Part shown: piece after piece, positions 12,482-18,413 of the stretch
Layout: each line of letters starts with the position of its first letter
Position numbering within the stretch: position 1 is the stretch's first letter
From: a virus
Length of the DNA stretch: 32,527 bases
Direction: 5' to 3' (one strand)
Virus record (IMG/VR): IMGVR_UViG_3300025818_000099
Coordinates: 1-32,527 of that record
Notes under the pieces: generated by a model
What the model saw: the letters and a program-made list of their open reading frames with translations, nothing else
What the model was told of the DNA's origin: nothing
Database searches by the model: none
Program-made: the position numbers and the translations under genes

Positions 12482-12720
12482 TCGCGCTGGTAATCCATCA
12501 ACTGCAGCTCAAGTGCTGCAATTCTGTTGGTGGCCTGCTGTAGCAAGGTCTGCTGCATAGACCAAGCACGGTACAACTGAGCGGCAATGGGGCCTGCGTT
12601 TGGGGTGTTCTCCAGGCGTCGGGCCTCTTTTTCAACGCTGAACTCTTGCGATGCATCACGCTTCATCTTCAGCCATTCCCAGGCGGCTTCGTCCATGGTT
12701 TCGGCGCATAGCACATTCAC
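12478..12720 (-). CDS. Small helical protein on the opposite strand, 80 aa
   Basis: The only clear leftward gene between 6477 and 15133. The product has DEAAWEWLKMKRDAS and a C-terminal coiled-coil-like segment, LLQQATNRIAALELQLMDYQ. The frame starts with a GTG at 12720; an ATG at 12696 is the alternative. The plus strand opposite it has no long ORF in any frame, which supports it. It converges on the HTH gene (4-base overlap) and is divergent from the operon at 12845, with the promoter core at 12766-12777 between. The function is unknown. Confidence 0.6.
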   Translation of the reverse strand: MNVLCAETMDEAAWEWLKMKRDASQEFSVEKEARRLENTPNAGPIAAQLYRAWSMQQTLLQQATNRIAALELQLMDYQRD

Positions 12721-12746
12721 GCTAGGTCGCTAGTCAAGATCACGAA

Positions 12747-12775
12747 TTACAACTTGCCGAATTTAGGGGTTTACT
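12747..12775 (+). promoter_or_regulatory. Promoter with AGGGGTTTACTCCCT core
   Basis: TTTACT at 12770-12775 lies in the dyad AGGGGTTTACTCCCT, close to the GGGGTATACTCC family. The best-spaced -35 is TTACAA, 17 bp upstream, a weak match. It drives the operon from 12845. The near-palindromic core could also act toward the leftward gene at 12720. Confidence 0.6.
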
Positions 12776-12805
12776 CCCTATGGAACGCCGCTACCATTCA
12801 CCCAA

Positions 12806-12819
12806 CCGGAGCGATCCGG
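12806..12819 (+). promoter_or_regulatory. Leader hairpin with GCGA loop, operon 12845
   Basis: CCGGA, GCGA, TCCGG is a perfect 5-bp stem with a GCGA loop. Sequence rich in C and A (ACACACCACACAAACCC) follows up to the ATG at 12845, without a Shine-Dalgarno sequence. It is the third copy of this leader design, here on the plus strand. Confidence 0.6.
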
Positions 12820-12844
12820 CCCCCGCTACACACCACACAAACCC

Positions 12845-12982
12845 ATGAAAAACCTTGTCGCCAACACCGTTCTGTTCCTGATTCCGACCATCGGTTTTGC
12901 CGCCATCTTCTACGACGGCCTGACCTTCCAACCCGCACATCACGGCCAACCCGCCGCACATCACATCAGCGCCATCAAATGA
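12845..12982 (+). CDS. Very small membrane protein, 45 aa
   Basis: Starts MKNLVANTVLFLIPTIGFAA, a hydrophobic segment that would span the membrane or act as a signal. A His/Pro/Ala tail follows, with the pairs HH at 28-29 and 39-40, ending in ISAIK. Its stop overlaps the next ATG (ATGA). A longer ORF in another frame covers the area, but its first 75 residues are shadow. The function is unknown. Confidence 0.65.
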   Translation: MKNLVANTVLFLIPTIGFAAIFYDGLTFQPAHHGQPAAHHISAIK

Positions 12983-13278
12983 GCTACGTCGCCCTCTCTG
13001 CCCAATGCTGCGGCCAGGTCGCACCCGTGATCAGCCCTAAGCAAAAGGTCTACAAGATGTCCCCCAATCGCAATGGCGTTCGCGCTGAACGTGAGGTGTG
13101 GCGTTTCTGCGCCGGGATGCCCTGTTACGTCAAAGGCTGGCCACAGGAGGAATACAAGGTGATCGCCAAAGCCGAAGGTTTCTCTTGGCCCACCTACATC
13201 GTCCAATTCCAAGACGGAATGTATTTCACCGTCTCCCAGCTCTACCTGTCCAAAAGACCCCTTGACCAACGCAAATGA
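12979..13278 (+). CDS. Hypothetical protein, 99 aa
   Basis: From the ATG at 12979: MSYVALSAQCCGQVAPVISP, then a beta-rich second half with CYVKGWPQEEYKVIAKAEG and YIVQFQDGMYFTVSQLYLS. This outline suits a small SH3-like or beta-barrel fold. Coupled by 4-base overlaps on both sides. No family recognised. Confidence 0.65.
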   Translation: MSYVALSAQCCGQVAPVISPKQKVYKMSPNRNGVRAEREVWRFCAGMPCYVKGWPQEEYKVIAKAEGFSWPTYIVQFQDGMYFTVSQLYLSKRPLDQRK

Positions 13279-13457
13279 CCTCCGAACTCCGCCGCTTTTA
13301 CTTCACGGTGCCCTCCTCTGGCGCCTACGACTGGGTGCTAGCCACCAGCTTTGAAGAGGCAAAAATCGCCGCCTTTGAAGAATGGGCACCGCTCTATCAC
13401 GAGATCAAATGGCTAACTGCCACCAACCACTCAGAGGTAAAACTCCCGGTCATCTAG
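13275..13457 (+). CDS. Hypothetical protein, 60 aa
   Basis: MTSELRRFYFTVPSSGAYDW, then a helix (FEEAKIAAFEEWAPL) and a short strand. A small alpha/beta protein. Overlaps the previous gene by 4 bases and abuts the next. No family recognised. Confidence 0.6.
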   Translation: MTSELRRFYFTVPSSGAYDWVLATSFEEAKIAAFEEWAPLYHEIKWLTATNHSEVKLPVI

Positions 13458-13796
13458 GTGAAATTCGCCAAGAAACTCACTGAGCAGGACGTAATTGAAA
13501 TCCTGCTATCAGATCAATACAACGAAGTGCTTGCCGAACGCTTCGGGGTCACTCGTCAATGCATCTCAAGCATCCGCAATGGCATCACTTGGAAACGCAC
13601 AGCGCCTGAGATCCCACGCATCCCAATTCGCGTCAAGGAATCGGTGCGCCATGACTTCCTCCACAAAAAGCCCAACTGCCAAAACTGCACAGAATGGGAC
13701 GGCTCTGAATGTTCCTTCGGTTTCCCGGAGGCCATAGATGAGCCCTACTACGCCGTCGGATGCGATTTCTACAAGCGAAATCAAAGCAATCCTTGA
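13458..13796 (+). CDS. HTH protein with a Cys-rich C-terminal motif, 112 aa
   Basis: GTG start immediately after the previous stop. Residues 7-47, LTEQDVIEILLSDQYNEVLA then RFGVTRQCISSIRNGITW, form a helix-turn-helix. The C-terminus has CQNCTEWDGSECSFGFPEA and a later Cys before DFYK. The same CxxCxxW, CSxGFPEA, C pattern ends the protein at 14608-14988. Four cysteines suggest a small zinc site. A DNA-binding regulator is likely; its target is unknown. Confidence 0.65.
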   Translation: MKFAKKLTEQDVIEILLSDQYNEVLAERFGVTRQCISSIRNGITWKRTAPEIPRIPIRVKESVRHDFLHKKPNCQNCTEWDGSECSFGFPEAIDEPYYAVGCDFYKRNQSNP

Positions 13797-13932
13797 TCAG
13801 TGCTTGGACGAGTATTGGTCTGATCGCTTCAAGGATTTATTGATTGACCACCCGGCACGGATGCACGCTGCATTGCAGCCATTTATCCGCTATCAAGCCG
13901 AAAGGTGCCCGGTCAACAATGCCACCGATTAA
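13738..13932 (+). CDS. Hypothetical protein, 64 aa
   Basis: Overlaps the gene before it by 59 bases, but GGAGG six bases ahead of the ATG supports this start. Helical, with AILDQCLDEYWSDRFKDLL and HPARMHAALQPFIRYQ. Overlaps the next gene by 14 bases. No family recognised. Confidence 0.6.
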   Translation: MSPTTPSDAISTSEIKAILDQCLDEYWSDRFKDLLIDHPARMHAALQPFIRYQAERCPVNNATD

Positions 13933-14116
13933 AGCCTTCCAGAGCCGTTACAACAGCCCAACACACTTTTGCTACGGCGCCGACTGGACAGGCTACGGTT
14001 TGCATTCCGGTTATGAACCTTGGTGTTGGGATGGCACCGCCGTTTGGTGGGGGCCAATCTGTGACACCTATTCACAAGCTCTTGACCTTGCCAAAAAACA
14101 TGCTGAAAGCCACTGA
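13919..14116 (+). CDS. Small aromatic-rich protein, 65 aa
   Basis: MPPIKAFQSRYNSPTHFCYG, then many Trp, Tyr and Gly residues (GYEPWCWDGTAVWWGPIC) and a C-terminal helix DTYSQALDLAKKHAESH. Three Cys are present. A compact fold around the aromatic core is likely. No family recognised. Confidence 0.6.
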   Translation: MPPIKAFQSRYNSPTHFCYGADWTGYGLHSGYEPWCWDGTAVWWGPICDTYSQALDLAKKHAESH

Positions 14117-14372
14117 ACTTGACCAGCGCCGTGCTGATTTCCTTGAACTGCTCTACCAAAGCAGCGGACGGACAAACAGGCTCTACACCAACCTTTGGCA
14201 GGAGTTTGAACAGTATTTAGCCCCCAGATTTCGTGACCTTGATTATGAAACTATGCGCGACGACATTGTTCGTGCTGTTGGTGGCACTGACAACGATGTG
14301 GCTAAGCGCAACGCTGATGTTGCCATTGCCGTCATGACCGCCCATCTTATGCAGGATTGGGCAACACAATGA
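14100..14372 (+). CDS. Helical hypothetical protein, 90 aa
   Basis: From the ATG at 14100: MLKATELDQRRADFLELLYQ, continuing with YTNLWQEFEQYLAPRF and a C-terminal helix. The frame is open further upstream to 13905, but that part is shadow of the gene at 13919. Overlaps the next gene by 4 bases. No family recognised. Confidence 0.6.
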   Translation: MLKATELDQRRADFLELLYQSSGRTNRLYTNLWQEFEQYLAPRFRDLDYETMRDDIVRAVGGTDNDVAKRNADVAIAVMTAHLMQDWATQ

Positions 14373-14602
14373 AAGTCACCGCGCCATTCCTTAACTGGAT
14401 CGAAAATCGTGCTCTAAACATCTTGGCCAATAGCCCTCGTGTTGGGACAATTCAGGTCAGGATGCGCGGTTCACTGATTACCTACATCGTGCGTGATCAC
14501 CATGACCCGCATTGCGAGCCCAGAACGGAGGATGAGCTGATGCCTGATGCGTTCAACCTTGAGCGGATCTTTCACCAGCCCTCTTACGGCGAAGACGAGT
14601 AA
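14369..14602 (+). CDS. Hypothetical protein, 77 aa
   Basis: MKVTAPFLNWIENRALNILA, then strands (GTIQVRMRGSLITYIV) and an acidic C-terminus. ATG overlaps the previous stop; a TTG at 14357 is a less likely start. No family recognised. Confidence 0.6.
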   Translation: MKVTAPFLNWIENRALNILANSPRVGTIQVRMRGSLITYIVRDHHDPHCEPRTEDELMPDAFNLERIFHQPSYGEDE

Positions 14603-14607
14603 GAGCT

Positions 14608-14988
14608 GTGATCCACCTCTTCAACAACAGGCTGATTCTTGAGCGGCGCAAGCTGACCGAGAACTGGCGCTGTCGTGTGCGGTTAGGTCCAAAACCTGAA
14701 CAGCAAATAGAGGTGGATCTCAAAACCCCTGACCTGCGAGCAGCCTTCATCAGGGCAAACAACATTTATCAAGCGTTCCGTAAGGGCGACCGGCTGCAAC
14801 CCTTAGAAGATCCTGAACCTACCGGGAAGCGTTGCTGGGATTGCATCCAATGGGCACCGACTCTGACCCACAATGGGGGTAACGGCTGCTCACTTGGTTT
14901 CCCCGAGGCCAAGAGTTACTTGCGCGGTCGTTTTGCCAACCTGTGCAGTCTGTACAACGATGGAACCGAAAATTCTGAGCCGGACTGA
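14608..14988 (+). CDS. Cys-motif protein with an integrase-arm-like N-terminus, 126 aa
   Basis: GTG start. Residues about 8-60 (ERRKLTENWRCRVRLGPKP, then LKTPDLRAAFIRANNIYQ) resemble the three-strand-plus-helix outline of integrase arm-binding domains. The C-terminal part has CWDCIQW, CSLGFPEA and a later CSLYN, the motif shared with the protein at 13458. No recombinase catalytic domain is present, so this is not an integrase. Probably DNA-binding. Confidence 0.6.
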   Translation: MIHLFNNRLILERRKLTENWRCRVRLGPKPEQQIEVDLKTPDLRAAFIRANNIYQAFRKGDRLQPLEDPEPTGKRCWDCIQWAPTLTHNGGNGCSLGFPEAKSYLRGRFANLCSLYNDGTENSEPD

Positions 14989-15133
14989 TTTTGAAGATGG
15001 CAGCTATATCGACGTTTTAGAGCCTGCTGATGGCGGTGAAATGTATTACCGCACTTGTTATCAAGGAATGTGCCGGTACAGCTCAGACCTTTGGCAGGCG
15101 CAGGTTTACCAACATCAGATGACCTCACCCTGA
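14960..15133 (+). CDS. Small hypothetical protein, 57 aa
   Basis: MEPKILSRTDFEDGSYIDVL, then YYRTCYQGMCRYSSDLWQ and a short tail. Last gene of the rightward block. It overlaps the previous gene by 29 bases and runs tail-to-tail into the HNH gene with a 19-base overlap. I see no rightward terminator after it. Confidence 0.55.
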   Translation: MEPKILSRTDFEDGSYIDVLEPADGGEMYYRTCYQGMCRYSSDLWQAQVYQHQMTSP

Positions 15134-15453
15134 TCCATATCTTGCATAATCCAGTCCATAATTCGCGCTTCGCCAACTTCTGACCAGAACGGCAAACCCC
15201 TGTACCAGACTCGCCAATCCTTATGGCCTTTTGACATATTGCAGCCAAAGCAACAGGCAACAAGGTTGTTCAATTCACTGTTGCCGCCCTTGGCTTTTGG
15301 CACAACATGATCAAGCGTTGGCGATCTACCAAGCGGCTCGAAACAGTAAGCACAATGATGGTTGAAGTGATCTAGGACAGCATTGCGAAATCGCTTTTTC
15401 GCTTCGTGCTTTGGGATTAACTCCCAGCCATCAATATGCTCAATCACAAGCAA
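15115..15453 (-). CDS. HNH endonuclease
   Basis: 112 residues with a typical HNH nuclease core: CAYC at 34-37, LDHVVPKAKGG at 47-57 with Asp48 and His49, Asn62/Asn63, and CCFGC at 67-71. Two Cys pairs bind zinc and the His activates water. Phage HNH proteins act in packaging or as free-standing homing nucleases. Packaging-related HNH genes usually lie next to terminase genes, and this one does not, so a homing or DNA-processing role is more likely. The frame begins with a TTG; a GTG two codons later is possible. It is separated from dcd by a terminator. Confidence 0.85.
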   Translation of the reverse strand: MLVIEHIDGWELIPKHEAKKRFRNAVLDHFNHHCAYCFEPLGRSPTLDHVVPKAKGGNSELNNLVACCFGCNMSKGHKDWRVWYRGLPFWSEVGEARIMDWIMQDMDQGEVI

Positions 15454-15520
15454 CCGCTTGATTCCTTAAACGGTAGCCAACGCCACTGGTTTCGCTTCGT
15501 TTCTTAATTTTGCGCGCAAG

Positions 15521-15544
15521 AAAAAACCGCCCGTGAAGGCGGCT
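15521..15544 (-). terminator. Intrinsic terminator after dcd
   Basis: Minus strand: CCGCC, a 6-base loop TTCACG, GGCGG, then TTTTTTCTTG. It lies 27 bases after the dcd stop and closes the leftward lysis and dcd transcript ahead of the HNH gene. Confidence 0.8.
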
Positions 15545-15570
15545 CGCTCCCTCTGTTCTCCGGTCCAACG

Positions 15571-16122
15571 TTAAACCGTAAGACCCGTCCCAACCTTAAG
15601 GGTTTCCCAAGAGGGCATGACGGTTTCGTGCCGGTTGTAGTGACCGATCTCGGCGTAGGACCGTTCAGGATTTGCCGTAAGGGGCATAAACAGAATTTGA
15701 CCGATCAGCATTCCAGGCCAAATTCCAACCTTGTGCTTTTGCCGCACATTTTTCAGTTCGAGCGTAAGCCTGCTGCCGTGGTATCCGCTGTCGATAAAGC
15801 CGGCGAGCATATGCTGAATACCACTTCTGGCACGGCTTGACTTCAGTACAAACTGTGCAGCAATGGCCGGATCATCCGGGATGTTGAACATCTCTTCTGT
15901 CTCGGCAAGGATGAACACCCCAGGCTCAAGCCAATACGGATCAGCCTCTGTGTGGCCGCTGATGGTGTGCCTGACGAGATCCGCAGTTTCTGCAACCTCA
16001 ATCATGATGTGAGCCCCTAGAGCCACGTCATAAGACGAGGGTTGCAGCTGCTCTTCATTAAAAGGACTAATCAGAGCGCGTTCAAGACAGAGCGCACGAA
16101 TCTCGTGATCAGGCAGCAGCAT
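15571..16122 (-). CDS. dcd: dCTP deaminase (Dcd/DUT family)
   Basis: 183 residues. QLQPSSYDVALG at 25-36, SSRARSG at 95-101, AGFIDSGYHGSRLTLELKN at 107-125 and PGMLIGQILF are the family motifs in order. Glu122 corresponds to the catalytic Glu of dCTP deaminases, and the SSRAR stretch contacts the triphosphate. The enzyme converts dCTP to dUTP and ammonia, feeding dTTP synthesis. Whether it also has dUTPase activity, as in bifunctional archaeal forms, cannot be told here. It follows the endolysin gene by 7 bases, so this nucleotide-pool enzyme is expressed late with lysis genes, which is odd. Confidence 0.88.
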   Translation of the reverse strand: MLLPDHEIRALCLERALISPFNEEQLQPSSYDVALGAHIMIEVAETADLVRHTISGHTEADPYWLEPGVFILAETEEMFNIPDDPAIAAQFVLKSSRARSGIQHMLAGFIDSGYHGSRLTLELKNVRQKHKVGIWPGMLIGQILFMPLTANPERSYAEIGHYNRHETVMPSWETLKVGTGLTV

Positions 16123-16129
16123 TTAGGGC

Positions 16130-17179
16130 TCAGTATTGCCAACGGACTCTAGGGCGGCCCGGCCTGACTCCCACATGCAAAAAACCTTTTGCAGCACCGT
16201 ATCCAAGGCTATAAGGCCAACTCGCGTCAACCCAGGTTTGCACTGTGTAGATGTCAGCGCCACCCACATAGAAATCAACAGCGCCCGTGTCTGGGGCATC
16301 CATCAAATGCTCCGAGCGACTTGAGCCGCCAATTCGTGCATTCACCTTCGGGGGTCTGTGGCCACTTGTGATGATGATTGGACCGCCAAATTTTGCACGC
16401 ACCTTTTCAAGGAACGGGCAGATCACTTCTGACATCACATCGCACTGATATTGATGCAGGAAGCGCCGTTCTTCCTCGTCATTGCAAAGCTCGCCATAGG
16501 TGATATTCGGCGTCACCTTGAAGTAATACGGCTTATCGGGCGTCAGCTTGGTGTCATCCGTTAGTGCCTTGGTGCCGCACAAAAACAGATCCAGTTCATC
16601 ACGCCGACGACGCACCAAACCCTCAAGAACACCGCCGCCACCTTTGTTCCACCTGGGCAGCTCTTCCATCGCCACCTTCTGTGGGTTCTCGCCATTATTC
16701 AGGCGCTTACGCAAGGTGCTATCAAGCAGCGCCCCAGTGCCGACATTGAAGGCAAAGCTGATCAATGCACACCGCTGATTATTCGTAAGCGGAACAGTGA
16801 TTTGATGATCAACAGCCTTGGCGAAACGCTCAACATCAGACGCCAACAAGGCATCAGCATCAGCTTGGGTGATCTTCATGCCAACGGTTACGTCGGGGCC
16901 TGTATGTCCATAACCAATGGTCGGGACACTGGCGGCGCACAAATAACCTTCAAGCCTGCAGCCTTCCCATTTGCGGATCAATGCCAAACCTGGCCCTAGA
17001 TCGTTTACAGGCTGCTTGCCAGCTTGGCTCCACACCTTGAACCATTCTTGGTCACGACCCATCAGGTTTTCGTCAGCCTTGAAGATCGCCTCTTCCAGCA
17101 AATGCAATGCAGCCTGCTGATGCGGCAGATTCTTGTAATACTTGAAAAGATCAGTCAGACGAACTGGAGCTTTCGTCAT
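16130..17179 (-). CDS. Two-domain endolysin: GH24 muramidase plus M15-type peptidase
   Basis: 349 residues. Residues 1-55 form a helical N-terminal region of unknown role. The GH24 domain (about 62-205) has WEGCRLEGYLC and PTIGYGHT, giving a catalytic set Glu72, Cys81 and Thr87 (the E-8-C-5-T form), then SFAFNVGTGALLDSTLRKRL. The C-terminal domain (about 225-349) has IITSGHRPP, SEHLMDAP, GAVDFYVG and FLHVGVRPG. His291, Asp302 and His335 are the expected zinc ligands of M15 peptidases. It would cut both glycan strands and peptide stems. No signal peptide is visible, so a holin is needed. Position beside small membrane genes fits. Confidence 0.9.
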   Translation of the reverse strand: MTKAPVRLTDLFKYYKNLPHQQAALHLLEEAIFKADENLMGRDQEWFKVWSQAGKQPVNDLGPGLALIRKWEGCRLEGYLCAASVPTIGYGHTGPDVTVGMKITQADADALLASDVERFAKAVDHQITVPLTNNQRCALISFAFNVGTGALLDSTLRKRLNNGENPQKVAMEELPRWNKGGGGVLEGLVRRRRDELDLFLCGTKALTDDTKLTPDKPYYFKVTPNITYGELCNDEEERRFLHQYQCDVMSEVICPFLEKVRAKFGGPIIITSGHRPPKVNARIGGSSRSEHLMDAPDTGAVDFYVGGADIYTVQTWVDASWPYSLGYGAAKGFLHVGVRPGRPRVRWQY

Positions 17180-17339
17180 TGGTCCAAGGGGCTTTGATGT
17201 GGAGATTGTCTAAGTCAATAATTGGCGGCGCGATGCTGGGCGGCTGGGACTTGTGCCATTCCTCAACGGCATTGTCCAAACGCGGCTTCAGCGTTGCCTT
17301 GAACTTCTGAGCAGCAATCACTCGCTGCACTTCGTCCAT
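17151..17339 (-). CDS. Small hypothetical protein upstream of the endolysin, 62 aa
   Basis: MDEVQRVIAAQKFKATLKPR, then a Pro-rich stretch and an end of five serines and an Asp. Its last 29 bases overlap the endolysin start. No membrane segment. Function unknown. Confidence 0.5.
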   Translation of the reverse strand: MDEVQRVIAAQKFKATLKPRLDNAVEEWHKSQPPSIAPPIIDLDNLHIKAPWTNDESSSSSD

Positions 17340-17389
17340 TCTTGAGCGCGTCGAAAAGCGAAACAGCCACCGAGCATCAGCCGGCAGCC

Positions 17390-17536
17390 CTAACGCTTTT
17401 TTGCCTTCAGCATGTTCAGCACTTGGAACAGCAGCTGAATCACTGAATTGGATTTCAGCGGCGACATGCCGATGATTTCAGAAGCGGCGCCAACGATCAC
17501 CCAGAAGGCGGGATGGCTCAGAAAGTCCATGTCCAT
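17390..17536 (-). CDS. Small conserved cyanophage-type protein, 48 aa, possible membrane protein
   Basis: MDMDFLSHPAFWVIVGAASE, then IIGMSPLKSNSVIQLLFQ and a basic end KAKKR. One hydrophobic segment (about 9-24) precedes an amphipathic helix. I remember short proteins of this form (FLxxPAFW, SEIIGMSPLK.NS..QL) from cyanophages, next to lysis genes. A holin or holin-accessory role is possible but unproven. The gene is too short to be found by length alone. ATG at 17536; a second ATG two codons later is also possible. Confidence 0.65.
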   Translation of the reverse strand: MDMDFLSHPAFWVIVGAASEIIGMSPLKSNSVIQLLFQVLNMLKAKKR

Positions 17537-17567
17537 GGTTATTGGGACAACTTGACGCAGCCTAGTT

Positions 17568-17771
17568 CTATTTCAGGTGATGTTCCAGTGTCCTGAGCCT
17601 TAGCTCGTGATCGTCAAGACGTTCTTTGTGATCGCTGCGTAACGCCGTGATCTGCTCAAGGATCAGCGCCATCCGTGTATCCATGACACTGGCGCGCTTA
17701 TCAATGCGCCACAGAGCACTAACGCCGGCAATGATCGCAGCGGTGACCAGTGGTGTCAGAAACGGATCCAC
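17568..17771 (-). CDS. Holin-like or spanin-like membrane protein, 67 aa
   Basis: An N-terminal hydrophobic segment (PFLTPLVTAAIIAGVSALW, about 3-21) is followed by WRIDKRASVMDTRMALI and a coiled-coil C-terminus DHELRLRTLEHHLK. One membrane span and a long charged coil resemble XhlA-like holin partners. Location near the endolysin supports a lysis role. The start lies only 25 bases from the start of the opposite-strand gene at 17797. Confidence 0.6.
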   Translation of the reverse strand: MDPFLTPLVTAAIIAGVSALWRIDKRASVMDTRMALILEQITALRSDHKERLDDHELRLRTLEHHLK

Positions 17772-17796
17772 AAGCCCGCCTAGCTACCCTTCCATT

Positions 17797-18060
17797 ATGG
17801 CAAGCCCCAGGAAGCAACCTTTCTGCGTTGAACGGTTCAACCGTATTGCTTCGCTTGGGATCATGATTTGGTCCGCCACGATGCTGACATTCATGAGCAT
17901 GGGCTGGGTATCAAGCAAAAGTGAAATGTTCTTTGTGACGGTATTTGGCGGGTCTTCGGCGGTATTTGGCGTCAATGCAGTCAACAAGGGCACAAACAAC
18001 GCATCTAACGGGACATCGACGCGCTCTACGATTAAAAGAAAGACGCCGCCCACGCCATGA
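17797..18060 (+). CDS. Two-span membrane protein of the inverted cassette, 87 aa
   Basis: A basic start MASPRKQPFCVERFNRIASL, then two hydrophobic segments (about 18-37 and 43-60) and a Thr/Ser/Asn-rich basic tail. It is the first gene of a rightward cassette within the leftward late block. Its stop overlaps the next ATG by 4 bases. A minus-strand ORF of similar length covers the same bases, but the plus-strand product has a better membrane-protein layout and is coupled to a signal-peptide gene. It could be a holin. Promoter not found; the 25-base divergent gap is too short for a normal one. Confidence 0.6.
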   Translation: MASPRKQPFCVERFNRIASLGIMIWSATMLTFMSMGWVSSKSEMFFVTVFGGSSAVFGVNAVNKGTNNASNGTSTRSTIKRKTPPTP

Positions 18061-18413
18061 AATGCGCTTTATTTCTGGCGCTGATATTGCTACCGTTGCC
18101 GGCAATCGGTCAGTCAGTCACGCCCAACTTCACTCAGGGCAGCATGACCAGTACGACCACCAGCAGTCAGACGATCAGCGAGACAATCCAGATCAAGGTT
18201 TACGGTGGCGATTACACCAGCTATTCCGGCACCAATATCACGCCATCAGGAGCGGTTGGCGCAGCAGGCACGACTTACAGCGTGACAACAGCAGGCGAGC
18301 CTTACCAGCTGGAAACCGTTACCAGGGCGGCGGGCATCGTCGAACAGCAGGACATCACCCGCACTATCACCACCAGTTCCACCACAAACTCGCTGTCGGT
18401 GTTCTCGCAGTAG
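18057..18413 (+). CDS. Secreted Thr/Ser-rich protein with signal peptide, 118 aa
   Basis: MKCALFLALILLPLPAIGQS is a clear signal peptide with cleavage likely after AIG or AIGQ. The mature part is Ser/Thr/Gly-rich and beta-prone (NFTQGSMTSTTTSSQTISET, then YGGDYTSYSG), ending in SVFSQ. I remember secreted proteins with a SVTPNFTxG start and SVFSQ end from cyanophages. This is recollection, not a search. It would act in the periplasm or outer envelope of the host, perhaps during lysis or adsorption exclusion. Coupled to the gene before by an ATGA overlap. Confidence 0.65.
   Translation: MKCALFLALILLPLPAIGQSVTPNFTQGSMTSTTTSSQTISETIQIKVYGGDYTSYSGTNITPSGAVGAAGTTYSVTTAGEPYQLETVTRAAGIVEQQDITRTITTSSTTNSLSVFSQ

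Noticed and set aside
12754-12978. N-terminal extension of the 99-residue protein to 174 residues
   Set aside because: This part is a shadow of the small membrane gene at 12845 and begins inside the promoter region; the ATG at 12979 overlaps the upstream stop.
14608-14988. Integrase candidate
   Set aside because: Only the N-terminal part resembles an integrase arm-binding domain. The tyrosine recombinase catalytic residues are missing and the protein ends in a Cys motif.
15411-15423. GGGATTAACTCCC as another dyad promoter
   Set aside because: It lies inside the HNH coding sequence, lacks TATACT and has no well-placed -35 or downstream gene.
17784-18053. Minus-strand ORF of 89 residues
   Set aside because: It opposes a plus-strand ORF with a clearer two-span membrane layout and coupling to a signal-peptide gene. 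Not fully excluded.
17945-18385. Long plus-strand ORF that would extend the second secreted protein to 322 residues
   Set aside because: The first 147 residues are Arg/His/Gln-rich out-of-frame readings of two better genes (17797 and 18057) and have no membrane or domain pattern.
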